Assembly (NCBI GenBank): GCA_014529385.2
Contig: CM043953.1
Location: 109,562,549-109,626,548, forward strand
Length of the DNA stretch: 64,000 nucleotides
Reading direction: 5' to 3'
Source: Adiantum capillus-veneris
Lineage: Eukaryota; Streptophyta; Polypodiopsida; Polypodiales; Pteridaceae
Shown here: positions 10,641-20,855 of the stretch, piece after piece
Position numbering within the stretch: position 1 is the first letter of the stretch
Layout of the letters: each line of letters starts with the position of its first letter
Program-made: the position numbers and the translations under genes
Notes under the pieces: generated by a model
Seen by the model: the letters and a program-made list of their open reading frames with translations, nothing else
The model's database searches: none
What the model was told of the DNA's origin: nothing

Positions 10641-12839
10641 GTTACTAGTTTCTACACTAATTTGTATTTGTGGTGCATTATTTTCACAGGTAAAACAATA
10701 CTACTGAATGTATCATTACTAGTTTTTAGTGGTGCACACCAGTTTTTAGTGATATAGAATCACTTTTTAATGTTTTGAAACAATTTAACCAGCTTTGAAT
10801 TCTAAGTTTATTTTTAATATTTGTATACATGTATATTGCAGGTGGAGCTTTATTTAAGATTCAAGACAAAGTATGCAGATATTAAGATTTTGCAACGTTG
10901 CTTCGAGTCTAAGAAACCGTTCTTTGTCCAAAAATTGAGGGATCGCTACACCTGCTGTTGTATTGTGCATGTACAAATGATTTTCCTTAAAGAGGCAGTA
11001 AATCACATGCGGACTCGAAGTTTTGATCTTCATGGTTCTTGCTGCATGTGCAACTGCCCTATATGCCTTCATCATGATGAAGTTGTCAACAATGGATGTC
11101 TTGCATACAAAAATGCAAGTATGAGTACCACTTCACTGTTGGAGTCCATACTCTGCCCTATACTTGCAGAACATAGTTTCCATAGCTACCAATGCTTAAT
11201 GGGAACATGCAATGCATGTGGTGTAGGTAATATTCAGATCTTTCCAAGAGAAGAAGTTGAGCAGAGTAAGCAAGTATCTGTGAAGTTTTTTGAAAATATA
11301 GTGGGTGCTACTAGATTAAACAATGAAGCTAGAAAGAGCACTGTGAAAGACATTGTCGACACAAGAAAATGCTACCTAGAGAACTTTTGCGAGTGTACCA
11401 AGACCACTTGAAGAAGTATGTCACTCACAATTTTATATTTAGGTGGCAAGCACAACAATTCAAGGACTACATTTCTTTGTTTCCAGATGATGTGGTTGTC
11501 TCCGTCGTTGACTTTGTAGAGAACTACTTTTTCAAGGAGCAAAATGAGATCCAGTCAATGCATTGGTACACTAAGCAGGTCACTATCTTTGTCCTGATTA
11601 CTTATTTCCACATCGCATCAAGTGCAATAAAGAAGACCATGCACTTTTTTGTCTCAGATGATAAACAACATGACACCTTATTTGTGCAGCATGCTTTTCT
11701 CTTACATGCTCAATGGTTGAGAGATCAAGCGCTAAGCTTTAAAAAACATTGGGTTTGGTCAGATGGTGCAGCTTCACAATTTAAAGCAAAGTGATCGTTT
11801 TACTTTGTTGCTAGACATTGGAGCCTTACTGGCATGGAAATGAATTGGAATTTTTTTTGCTCTTGACATGGAAAGGGGGAACATGATGGGGCTGGGAATG
11901 TCATTAAAAGGGCTCTAACTCATGAGCAATTGAAAAAAAAAAGCGTATGGTTGACTTGTGCAGTTGAAGTTGTCTCTTTTTTGAGAATGCATCTCAGTAC
12001 TGGAGCAACTGCTATGTATGACAAGCAAAAGAGGGAGGTCAGTAGGGTGTTCTGGGAGGTCAAGCTAGGCGATGTTCATCGATCCCATCAATGGGACTGC
12101 AAACCATTGAAGGGCTCAAGAGCAATGCACTGTGTGAATGGGTATTCTGAGAACAACACTTGTGCATTGCGATCAAAATGGTTGTCATGCTTTTGTTTTC
12201 CTTGCAGGCTTGGCCATTGGAGAAAGTGTATGAACAGATCACATGTGGAGACGTGGCAATTTCACACTTTGGAGCCACTTGCTAATGACCCAGTCATACG
12301 GAGACTCAGACGATGAGGAGTTCCATGGTGCCACTTATGCAGGTCATTATGACTCCTTAAGCGATGCTCTCACACTTGGAGACAATTTTGCTGTCACTTC
12401 TGAAGAGAATAATGAGGAGGCTATTGACTTCTACATTTTGAAGTGTGCAGTAGCTAAGGGCCCAACAAATAACGAGCAAATTGATGTATGGGGCAACAAG
12501 ATAGAGAAGCATACTTATATGGTCACGGGCCATTGGTATAAATCCCTACAAGCAAACTTGTATGAGCTGTGGGATAACAAGCTAGTAGTTTTCATATATT
12601 CCCACTTGATAAGGGCAATAAAGTTCCCTATGGAGCCTGTAGTGCTCGATGGCATAGGAGAAGTGTTCGAACTTTCCAACGAAAACCATGAGGCAATACA
12701 CAATAGCATGCCCTTTGAATTGTAAATCAAATCTGATTTTATATCATCTAGTGAAAGATTGAACAAGATGGAATTGGTGTAAACGTACGATGGAACTAAC
12801 ATGTTGGTTTTTGAGAATGCTTCACCACTCTCCCCTCCC

Positions 12840-13130
12840 CCCCCCCCAAACATCACCACTAAAAAGTGTTGTAGTTCCAGAAAAACTCAATAAAAATTTA
12901 CCACTTTTTAGTGGTGCTAAAGTGGTTTAGCACCACTAAAAAGTGGTTTAGCATCACTAAAAAGTGGTTTAGCACCACTAAAAAGTGGTTAAGAATGCTT
13001 CACCACTTCCCCCGAACATCACCATTAAATGGTGTTGCAGTTCCAGAAAAACTGTTGCAATAACACAATAAAAATTTAACCACATTTTAGGGGTTTCGCA
13101 CCACTAAAAAGTGGTTCTGAGACATTCAGA
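12840..13130. repeat. ACTAAAAAGTGG array downstream of transposase gene
   Basis: Units like GTTTAGCACCACTAAAAAGTG repeat several times directly after the stop of the transposase-like gene. They lie between it and the 3' end of the convergent phosphatase-like gene. It is the same core as the intronic arrays. Confidence 0.8.
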
Positions 13131-13280
13131 AGTGTAGAGACATGTATAGTGCAGAGACATGTAAAGTGCCAGAACTTTTGTATATTACAAAAAGTATATT
13201 ACAACAATTATCCAAAAACGTCTACATATCCACCAAGAATGTACAATATATAACATTTCTTAAATTACAGATGTACAATC

Positions 13281-14331
13281 TCATTCATCTCCATTTATAA
13301 CAAAGTGCTCAAAGACTAGACTCCAAAATTCATCTTTGGGATTGCTGATGGGGTTTGCCTTTGTATACTCCAGGGTATTGGGGGTTAGTGCCCATATGCA
13401 TAGCCATGGCAACAATGTGCGCGTGAGGTAATCAGGGTCTTGTTCTTCATCAAGAGGATCAAAGGTGGGTGGACATATATAGTTGTCCCAGACATTGCAC
13501 AGATTTTTATATCTGGAGTCATCTACCAGCAATGTCCGAGAGGATTCATATTCTGGAAACTTGTTCCAGACATGGTAAAGGGGCTTGAAAGACACAGGTT
13601 CACCTACAAGGTCTCTTGGAGCTCCAACAATCTCTTCAAAATACAACCACTTCTCACTTTGATAGTTTGAGAAGAGATCCCTAAAGTAATAAGTCCTATG
13701 TTCCCATATGTCTGGCCAACATGTACTGAGGATATGCTCAATGTTAGCAGCAATACAAGTGATCCAAATCATTGCATCTGCTATTTTCCTCAAATCCCAA
13801 ACAAATTGCTCAACATCTCTACGGTAGTAGATCCACAACTTCTCGTCCACTCTTTTTAGTTTAACTCTGTCGGAAGCTGGACGTGGAGGGTGTTTAAGTT
13901 GTCCAGTCTTTGGATCACGTTTTGATTACATCTCGTTTCACGAATAGTCCATCGAGATCAAGGATGATGAGCTTTTTGATCTTGAAAAGATTCGAAACAA
14001 GATATCCCCATCCAGGGCAGTTTGGCGAAATCTCCTCAATTTCGGGGCAAACTGCTGGTTCCTGGTCTTCCTCTACTTTATCTAGTGTTACATCTGTATT
14101 CTGATCTGTATCCTGCTTAGCTGCTATGTCTTCAACCTTCTCATCTGGTTCTTGAACATTTCCAATCTAGCTAAGTTCTGCCATAGACAAGTACCATGCC
14201 TTAAAAACCTCAATCAGACTAACATATTAACCTTTTCAAAATACACTTGAAAAGTATACCTTCCAGGCTATTGATTTCCATTTCATTAATTTCTTGAACT
14301 TCTATGGCAACAGTCCACTTGGCAGGAGATA
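13281..14331 (-). pseudogene. FCP1/NIF-type HAD phosphatase-like gene
   Basis: Read on the minus strand. A 72-nt exon (14331-14260, CTCCAG acceptor, GTATAC donor) precedes an exon starting at 14166. That exon is acidic, then shows KKLIILDLDGLFV near 13957-13919. This matches the DxDGxLV nucleotide-binding loop of FCP1/small-CTD phosphatase-like HAD proteins. After a one-base frame change in an A run near 13910, the frame continues through VDEKLWIYYRRDVEQFVW to FPEYESSRTLLVDDSRYKN. The latter is the family's motif with the second acidic pair, followed by PPTF, DPDYL and LLPWL. Known members dephosphorylate protein substrates such as the RNA polymerase II tail; a role here is unknown. The frame change and possible exon phase mismatch make this copy probably inactive. 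Confidence 0.7.
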
Positions 14332-15714
14332 CTGGAGAAAAAATAAGCTCTACGTGAAGATGCTCATGATGATGTCGGAAAGAACAATACGAGTACAATA
14401 AATAGACAGTCAATGAACAATATGAGTACAATAAATAGACAATCAATGAGCAATAAACAACTAGTGAACGAAAAATAAAGCCATCGTTTCATTATCATCA
14501 AAATGAGGGTACAAAGACAAAATTACAAAGAGGCTACAAAGAACAAAAGGTTAATAGGGGCTACAAAAGTTTCTTGCGGGACTTTGGTTTGGGAGATTTA
14601 AGGTAGGGTGCTTGGAGGTTAGTCTTTTTCCGAGCAGATGAAGGCTCCTTGGATTTTTTACCTCCTGGAGTAGGCTTTGGAGGCTCGGATGCAACCTTCG
14701 CTTTTTTCTTTAGTGTGGCACGCTCTTCAGTGTTGCTCCTCTTTTTCCTACGCCCCAAAATCTCTGCACAAACATCTGAAATAAGAAGATCCGAGTCCTC
14801 ATCAGACAAGTTCACTGTTGTATCCTTTTCAATTGGCTTCTCAGATGATTTTTCAGCATCCTCTACGTCCTTGTTCATTGCAGGTTCTGGCTTCAGAGGC
14901 ACCTCGGCTGACTCCTTGGATGCGTCACCTTGAGCTCCCACTACATCTGCTCTTTTTTCCGTACTTTTTTCTGCTTTTTGTTGGTCCGGAGTGTCTTCAC
15001 CTGCTTGTTTCTGGGATGCATTCTTATCCCCGCACGCACCACACATGCTATCAATATTGGGCTTGCGTGATGACCCAGCTTGGGAGTGTGCTACATAAAA
15101 GACAACGTAATAATACTCAATATTAAGTTATGTGAACATTCAAAGAGAAGAATGTTCCACAGAATATTACCAATTCCATCAACAGGAGATCCAAAGATGC
15201 CTTCCATTGGATCTTTCCCTGCAATTACATGGAGAAAAGAAACAAAATGGTTCGAATCTACAATCAGCTTCATATCATAAGGTATAAAAACATCAATTAC
15301 CTGTACCAACATGCTCATCCATGTTTGCCTCTCCAGGTGCCAGCAGCTTCAAAGCATCTTGAAAGGTTCCTCACATCCATGAAATAGACACTGGTCGGCA
15401 GACTTACAGGCAGTTACAAAACAAAATGGGTGATACGGGTGTTGACACCGGAGCATGTAGACACCGGTAACAACAGTCTGCATGATAGACATCCCACAAG
15501 CAACACAATCACCTAACTGCACACAGCTATTGTCCGATCCCAAATGAACACGCGGCTTGATAGGAAGGATAGGCATTCTTGACTTGAACAAATTAATAAT
15601 CGTTTCCACAAATCGAAGATGCCCTATCGCCACTTCTACTTCCCATAACAAAGTGTCATGCTGACCCTGTAAAAAAATAGCACTGCGTAAAACAGTATAA
15701 GTGTTTGTGCATTA

Positions 15715-15860
15715 CTTTCAAGAGTCTTCATCACTTTATGTGGTACCACTTAAGAGTGTTATATAAACACATTTAAGTGGTCTTTTACCATATAAAATGG
15801 TCTCTAACCATTTTTCTCTAATTAGAGTTTAACCACTTTTAAGTAATATCAACTACTACT
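15715..15860. repeat. AAGTGG-type repeats in minus-gene intron
   Basis: A short stretch of degenerate ACCACTT/AAGTGGT units lies in the intron between exons 16866-15886 and 15666-15301. It shows that the motif also colonised introns of the minus-strand gene. Confidence 0.65.
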
Positions 15861-16929
15861 AGGTGAATCAATCAAGCTTACATACCTATAACTGTGCTGC
15901 CTCTTCACCTAGGTTATCGAGATTGTGCACTTCAATATCAAGTCCCATGTCTTTGAGAGCCTCCTTTCTGATTAGAATCAAGGTCTCAAGCTTTGCCATT
16001 GCTTCCTCGTTTGGGACAAGCCCAGCCTTATGCAACTTGAGTTCCTCCATATCCTTGTTCAGTCTCTCTACGATCTTGGCGGCGCCTCGCATCAAACCAA
16101 CATGCTCATCTCTCTTTGTCTTTGATTGATCTAAAGAAATTTTTATTACTTCGAGACATTGCTGCGTCTCTTTCAACTTTATTAGCCTTCATGTTAGAAA
16201 TAGCTGCTACATCCGCCGTTGACGCAGAAAATGTAGTCGAGGAAACATTTGACATTCCAAATGTTCCCATCGAGCCAAAGGCCCGCTTCTTTAGAAATTC
16301 CTCCTTAGCCTGCCCTGAAAATTGATGTCCACTTGAGTATGTCTGCAAGTCAAAGCGTGTGCCAGTACTGTTAGTGTAATTAGGCATATTTTCTGCATTA
16401 AATTTCCACTCGCTTCCAAGACATGGACCGTTTGTGGACCTCCATTTCTCCAATTTCCTATTTAAAGTTTTCTGTTGGCGTAACATTTTGATAACACCTT
16501 CAGCATACACAACCCATGCAACTAAACCTTTAGAATCTTCAGCGCCCTTGCACTTTTGCCACGTAAATCCATGTGAAAAATGCACACCTACCTCGTTGTT
16601 TGGGGGAGCTCCCTGATATACTTTGTGGTATAGCAGGAGACATTCTTCATACATTTCAGGCCTCAGCCACTGTAAATGCATCTTCTCCTTTTGGTGGTGC
16701 TTGTAAAGCCATACCCTAAGCCACTCCTCATCTGAGAAATCATCATCACATAGGAGCTTCGGATCCTGGCCAACCAAGCATAGCCCATATTCGGTATGAA
16801 AATCTCCCTTGGTGAAGCAAAATTTTGTTTGAGTGTGTAAGGCCACTCGTGGTACTGTCCACCTCCCTGTAAAAACATATATGAATGCATATTAGTATGT
16901 AATGAGCCATAATTAAAATTGTTTTATCA

Positions 16930-18240
16930 ACAATAAGAAGTGGTTGAAATGATTTCTGCACCATTCTCAGTGGTATTGCAAAACTGGTTTTAAGTGGTTT
17001 TAAGTGTTACCTAACCACTAAATTGTTCTCAACCACTTAAAACTGGTTAGGTAACACTAAAAAGTCCTACTACACCACTATTTGCTGGTGATACATCACC
17101 TTTTGGTGTTTCTTCACCACTTTAAAGTGGTGCTGCAGCACATAAAAGTGGGCTGAACCACTGTTCAGTTGTGCTACACCGATGTGAATTGTTGTACACA
17201 ACTTAAAACTGGTGATACACTCCTAAAAAGTGGTGCTACACCAATAGAATGTGGTATCTCCTTGTAAAGCTTCATCACCTAAAAGAACTTAACCACCACT
17301 TTTAGCAAAGATGTAGAACTAAAGATTATTGCACTTTTGTAAAGCATCACTAAAAAGTGATTCTACAGCACTAAAAGTGGTTGACCATCACGCACCACCA
17401 CTTATATGTGATTTGAACCACAAAAAGTGGTGACCACCACTTTATTGGTGTTTACCACTTTATACCAAATAATGTTCAGGTTAAGAAGCACCACTTCTCA
17501 GTGGTTCTACACACTTTTAAGGTACCGAATAACGTTCTAGTTAAGAAGCACCACTTTATAGTTGTGTTCACCACTTTATAGTGATGTTGACCACTTTATA
17601 GTGGTCTTCACCACTATAAACACCACTTAAATGTGATTTGAACCACAAAAAGTGGTGAACACCACTTTATTAGTGTTTACCACTTTATACCAAATAACGT
17701 TCAAGTTAAGAAGCACCACTTTTCAGTGGTTCTACACACTTTTAAGGTACCGAATAACGTTCTAGTTAAGAAGCACCACTTTATAGTTGTGTTCACCACT
17801 TTATAGTGATGTTGACCACTTTATAGTGGTCTTCACCACTAGAAAGTGGTGCTTCTTAACTAAAACATTATTCGGTACCTTAAAAGTGTGTAGAACCACT
17901 AAAAAGTGGTGCACCATCGTGATGCTTCACCACAAAATAGTTAGGGTTTTCCACTGGAAAGTGATGCACCCATTGTATCGCCACTTTTTACTAGAGCCTT
18001 ACCTCTTTTTAGTGCTTCCCAGCACTTTAAAGTGGTGCAGTATCACTTTTAAGAGATGGTGTACCATATCAACATAACTATGTAGTGATGCAACCATGGT
18101 TTCTGCCCAACTTTAAAGGGTGCTGCAGGTGCACCACTTCAAAACAGCCTATCCGTGGTGCTGTACTCATAAAAAGTGGGGTTCACCCACTTTATATTTA
18201 CTAGTGGTTTGCACACTATTTTTTCCTAATAAAGCAACAC
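16930..18240. repeat. Large CCACTTT/AAAGTGG array with 230-bp unit
   Basis: This region fills the intron between about 18278 and 16866 of the minus-strand gene. Short palindromic units dominate. A longer block containing TTAAGAAGCACCACTT, a GGTACCGAATAACGTTCTAG segment and CACCACTTTATAGTG occurs at about 17463-17610 and again at about 17693-17840. A partial copy in inverted orientation follows at about 17846-17912, so this intron could fold into a long hairpin. Confidence 0.85.
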
Positions 18241-18772
18241 TTTAATTGAATCCATGGGGGAAATACCTGCCTCTAACCTGCTGAACATTTTGCTTCTTAG
18301 GTGTACCCTTGGGGGACTCGGAAGTTCTTTTTGTAGCATGCATGTGTAAAAAATTCAGAAGTTTTACAATACGTAAAACCAATTTTAGAAATGCATGCAT
18401 GATGCATCTAACCTGTTTTGATAGGCGACTCCTGCATAGAGATCTTTCCCTTCCTAGGTGTACCCTTGTCATAGTCTGAAGGTCCTTTTGTAGCCTGGTT
18501 CTTCATCCTGAAAAAATCACAAATGCCACATAGATACAACATCAATAGTTAAATGCATTCATGCTTGAACCTGCATGATGCATTCGTATATGCATGCACA
18601 CACAGTTGATAAAATCTGCATTCATGCTTCAAGCTGCATGATGCATTTTTATAAAGCATTCACAAGGGTGATCAATTGGATGTGCACAATGCATATACAT
18701 TCCAGAAATAAATTCTAAACTCACACATGCATCATTAATAGTTACAATCCATGATTATCTTGCCACACATTC

Positions 18773-18889
18773 TTTTTTTTTTTTTTTTTGGCAATACCCT
18801 CCCCAACAGAGGGTAGACCATATAGCGAGGGGTTGAACCTGGGTCCTTACACACCCACCCATTCACTTTAACCACCAAGCCCCCTTTGG
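18773..18889 (-). mobile_element. 117-bp tRNA-derived SINE
   Basis: On the minus strand it begins CCAAAGGGGGCTTGGTGG, with an A-box-like GGCTTGGTGG. It has a perfect B box GGTTCAACCCC (18829-18839) and ends in a poly(A) run (poly(T) at 18773-18789). An 18-bp target duplication TTATCTTGCCACACATTC flanks it at 18755-18772 and 18890-18907. Length, internal polymerase III boxes, A tail and duplication identify a SINE. It needs a LINE's enzymes to move. Confidence 0.9.
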
Positions 18890-18907
18890 TTATCTTGCCA
18901 CACATTC

Positions 18908-19461
18908 AGAGACAAGCATACAACGCTTCTACATCTGCATGAAGCATGTTAAAATATGGATCAATGCTACCTAGGAAAACCAGCCACATTCAAATTCAAC
19001 CAACATTCAAGATAGAATGATTCAAGCTACATGATGCCACATACTTGTTGCTGCTGCAGGGGATTTTTACTGAAGTTGATGACCAGCCCAGCAAAAAGTA
19101 CTCCTCCTGAATTTGCTTGTTGTTGTTGTGATGTTGCTGCTTGTTGGTTCAGCTAGCAGAGAAATGCAAAGGAGGGAGGAAAGAGGGAATCAGAAACCTG
19201 AATGGTGCGGGCGAGACAGAGAGAAGGGGGAGGAACGAGCGAGACAGAGTGGGAGGGACGAGACTTGAGAGAATATTTGCATTAAGTTCTTGAAAGTACC
19301 TTGAGGTGATCATTAACCAGTAAGCGCTTTCACTTAGTACCCGTCAAATTTTAACCCTTTTTTTTTCCAAAAATTTTGAATTTAATCCCACTGTTTCAAA
19401 CGCCTAAACCACCCATTTTCTCAACCCCAAAAACCATATACTATATAGTGGCAAAAGCGGT
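18908..19461. other. Right subterminal region of TIR element
   Basis: No coding signal. It contains a TGTTGTTGTTGTGATGTTGCTGC run near 19119 and GA-rich sequence at 19160-19270. This is probably upstream regulatory or untranslated DNA of the minus-strand gene that starts at 18506. Confidence 0.45.
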
Positions 19462-19483
19462 CCACCTATACATGCTTTCACCC
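19462..19483 (-). repeat. Right terminal inverted repeat
   Basis: It reads CCACCTATACATGCTTTCAC and ends CCC on the plus strand. It is the exact reverse complement of 2015-2036 and is followed immediately by ATAG (19484-19487). Confidence 0.85.
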
Positions 19484-20285
19484 ATAGAGCACGTCTAGAG
19501 GAAGCCGCAAAGTGCTTTGTACGCCGAAATTGATTGACCTAAAATAGGCTGTTTATCTTATGCTTGATTTTGTTCAAGTGTCAAAAATGACATTTGAGTA
19601 CATGAGAGTGTTAAGATACTCTACTCATGCTAGGCATTAAGTTTCATTGCATTCAGAGTCTTGTATCTACACAAATTTGTGTGGATAATGTTGTGGTAAG
19701 GAAAGAAGCTTATGACGTTTGACGCACATTTGAGACCGAGTTAGGTAGAAACCACTTAGACTTGAATTTTTGGAGAGATAAGCTATCTCTTGTAGCCTCC
19801 ATGCACTAGTCGGGTCAGCTACATCCCATGGATTGACAATTTTTATGTCTGTGGTTCTTGCTTTGCTAGCATCAATATGGTGAGGCTTGGCAATCGAACG
19901 ACATTTTGACGCCGCTCTCGGGTATGAGGCAACCTAGACTAGAGAAAAACCCAAAGAATACACTTGAAATTTTCATTACTTCCTCTAGTTTCAGCTAGAG
20001 TAACACATTTTCTGACTTGATCATGGTTGAGAGGTGCTTGAGAGTAGAGATACTCGGTAAGGACCTTGTGAGCTTTAGTCAATAGAATGGATTAGGTAGA
20101 GGGTCCTTGAGACGAGCTAGTGGTTGGTAAGGGCATCATCTAATTAGAAAGGGGGGCTTTAAGTCTGAAGGTTGAAGTTTTCATTTTGTGTATTGTTTTT
20201 TCATGTTCAGTAGAGTCAGGGTAAGTAAAAAACCATTAGCATTGCATTTGATCTAAGGTACACTCAGAAAACCATAGAAATTGTC

Positions 20286-20855
20286 AGATCTATCTTAGGT
20301 ACATCGAAGATAGGCATGGTTTTTTGATATTGATAATGGCAAACTAAACTTGCAAGGTGGTAGATCAACTTGAGTAGACTTACTCCCTTTGATTTTGGTT
20401 ACAATCGGATCATTAAAACCAAAAAAACCGCAGACTTTAGAGAAAATCAACAAGGAAAAGTAAAATCTGGCTAAACTTTGAAACTAGGGTGTGGATAAAT
20501 CCTAAAACTTCTGGGAAAATCAATATGAGAGGGAAACAATGAAAAAGATCAAAATCTAGTAGAGATTTATCTTAGGCACGTTGAAGATAGAAATTTCTCT
20601 AGATTGGATATTTTGCTAAAATTTAACCTCACAGGGTTTTGTCAAATTTGGAGTTGTGCAAGGATAAAAACACCAAGAAAATTGGAGAACAAGACTATAG
20701 GATCAAAAAGGGTGAGAAAACATTAGTAGATTGTCCAAACTTTGTGAAATTCATTTTACAAGCTTGAAATCGCAATTAGAAACCAACCCAAGTCACATTG
20801 GGCAAAAACAAGTTGAAACAATGAAGATTTATCTTAGGTGCATCAAAGATAAACA
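20286..20855 (+). repeat. Dispersed 28-bp repeats
   Basis: A segment of the form GATTTATCTTAGGTACATCG AAGATAG recurs at about 20286-20312, 20562-20590 and 20824-20852, with an odd base changed each time. A fainter copy lies near 20264. Spacing is about 260-275 bp. They lie in the leader of the decayed retroelement and may mark a degenerate tandem unit. Confidence 0.6.

Larger units (their letters stand above)
2642..12725 (+). pseudogene. Transposase-like gene, split by copia and broken
   Basis: A 5' UTR intron (GTATGT donor at 2505, TTGTAG acceptor ending 2616) precedes the ATG at 2642. Exon 1 (2642-3376) is basic and alpha-helical and ends at CAG|GTAATT. Exon 2 starts at 10842 after TTGCAG. 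It carries a CCCxxxHV motif, clustered cysteines (CMCNCPIC, CNACG), EQNEIQSMHW, SDDKxHDTLFVQH, WSDGAASQFK, HGKGEHDGAGN and a C-terminal DNFAV/FYIL region. These motifs match a transposase-like family I know from mosses, ferns, Hydra and corals; the SDG and SDD blocks may hold catalytic acids (inference). Breaks: frame change near 11370-11400, in-frame TGA at 11792 and 11864, and a frame change near 12300. The copia insertion lies in intron 1. Confidence 0.7.
14561..18506 (-). pseudogene. Multi-exon element gene: coiled coil, RING-like, acidic tail
   Basis: Minus-strand exons with GT/AG borders: 18506-18413 (ATG, MKNQATKGPSDYDKG), about 18330-18278 (a related KGTPKK module), 16866-15886, 15666-15301, 15218-15171 and 15090-14561. 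The 16866 exon has an unknown tryptophan-rich domain (DEEWLRVWLYKHHQKEK), then a coiled coil. The 15666 exon has CVACG...CQHPYHPFC...C...C, a C-x2-C...C-x-H-x2-H-x2-C spacing like RING-H2. The last exon is Lys/Ser/Glu-rich with TVNLSDEDSDLLI, resembling a SUMO-interacting motif followed by acid, and ends in basic KSRKKLL. The four exon joins from 15301 to 15090 keep phase 1. One-base frame changes occur near 16160 and 15335, and a TAG lies at the end of the 16866 exon. I do not recognise the whole protein. Confidence 0.55.
2015..19483. mobile_element. 17.5-kb TIR DNA transposon with three genes
   Basis: The ends are perfect 22-bp inverted repeats beginning GGGTGAAAGCATGTATAGGT and flanked by ATAG on both sides. 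Inside lie a broken plus-strand transposase-like gene, two broken minus-strand genes in convergent arrangement, and noncoding parts packed with a CCACTT/AAGTGG palindromic motif. A 5.2-kb copia element and a 117-bp SINE have inserted into it, so the element proper is about 12.2 kb. The GGG ends and 4-bp duplication are compatible with the Sola superfamily, but that is inference; I cannot assign a superfamily. Stops and frame changes in all genes suggest this copy cannot move by itself. Confidence 0.8.

Noticed and set aside
11792-11866. RNA editing (U-to-C) as an explanation of in-frame stops
   Set aside because: That editing is known from organelle transcripts of ferns and hornworts; these are nuclear mobile elements that also carry frame changes.
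18829-18889. Possible tRNA gene from the GGTTCAACCCC box
   Set aside because: No cloverleaf can be completed. Poly(A), a short body and an 18-bp target duplication identify a SINE.
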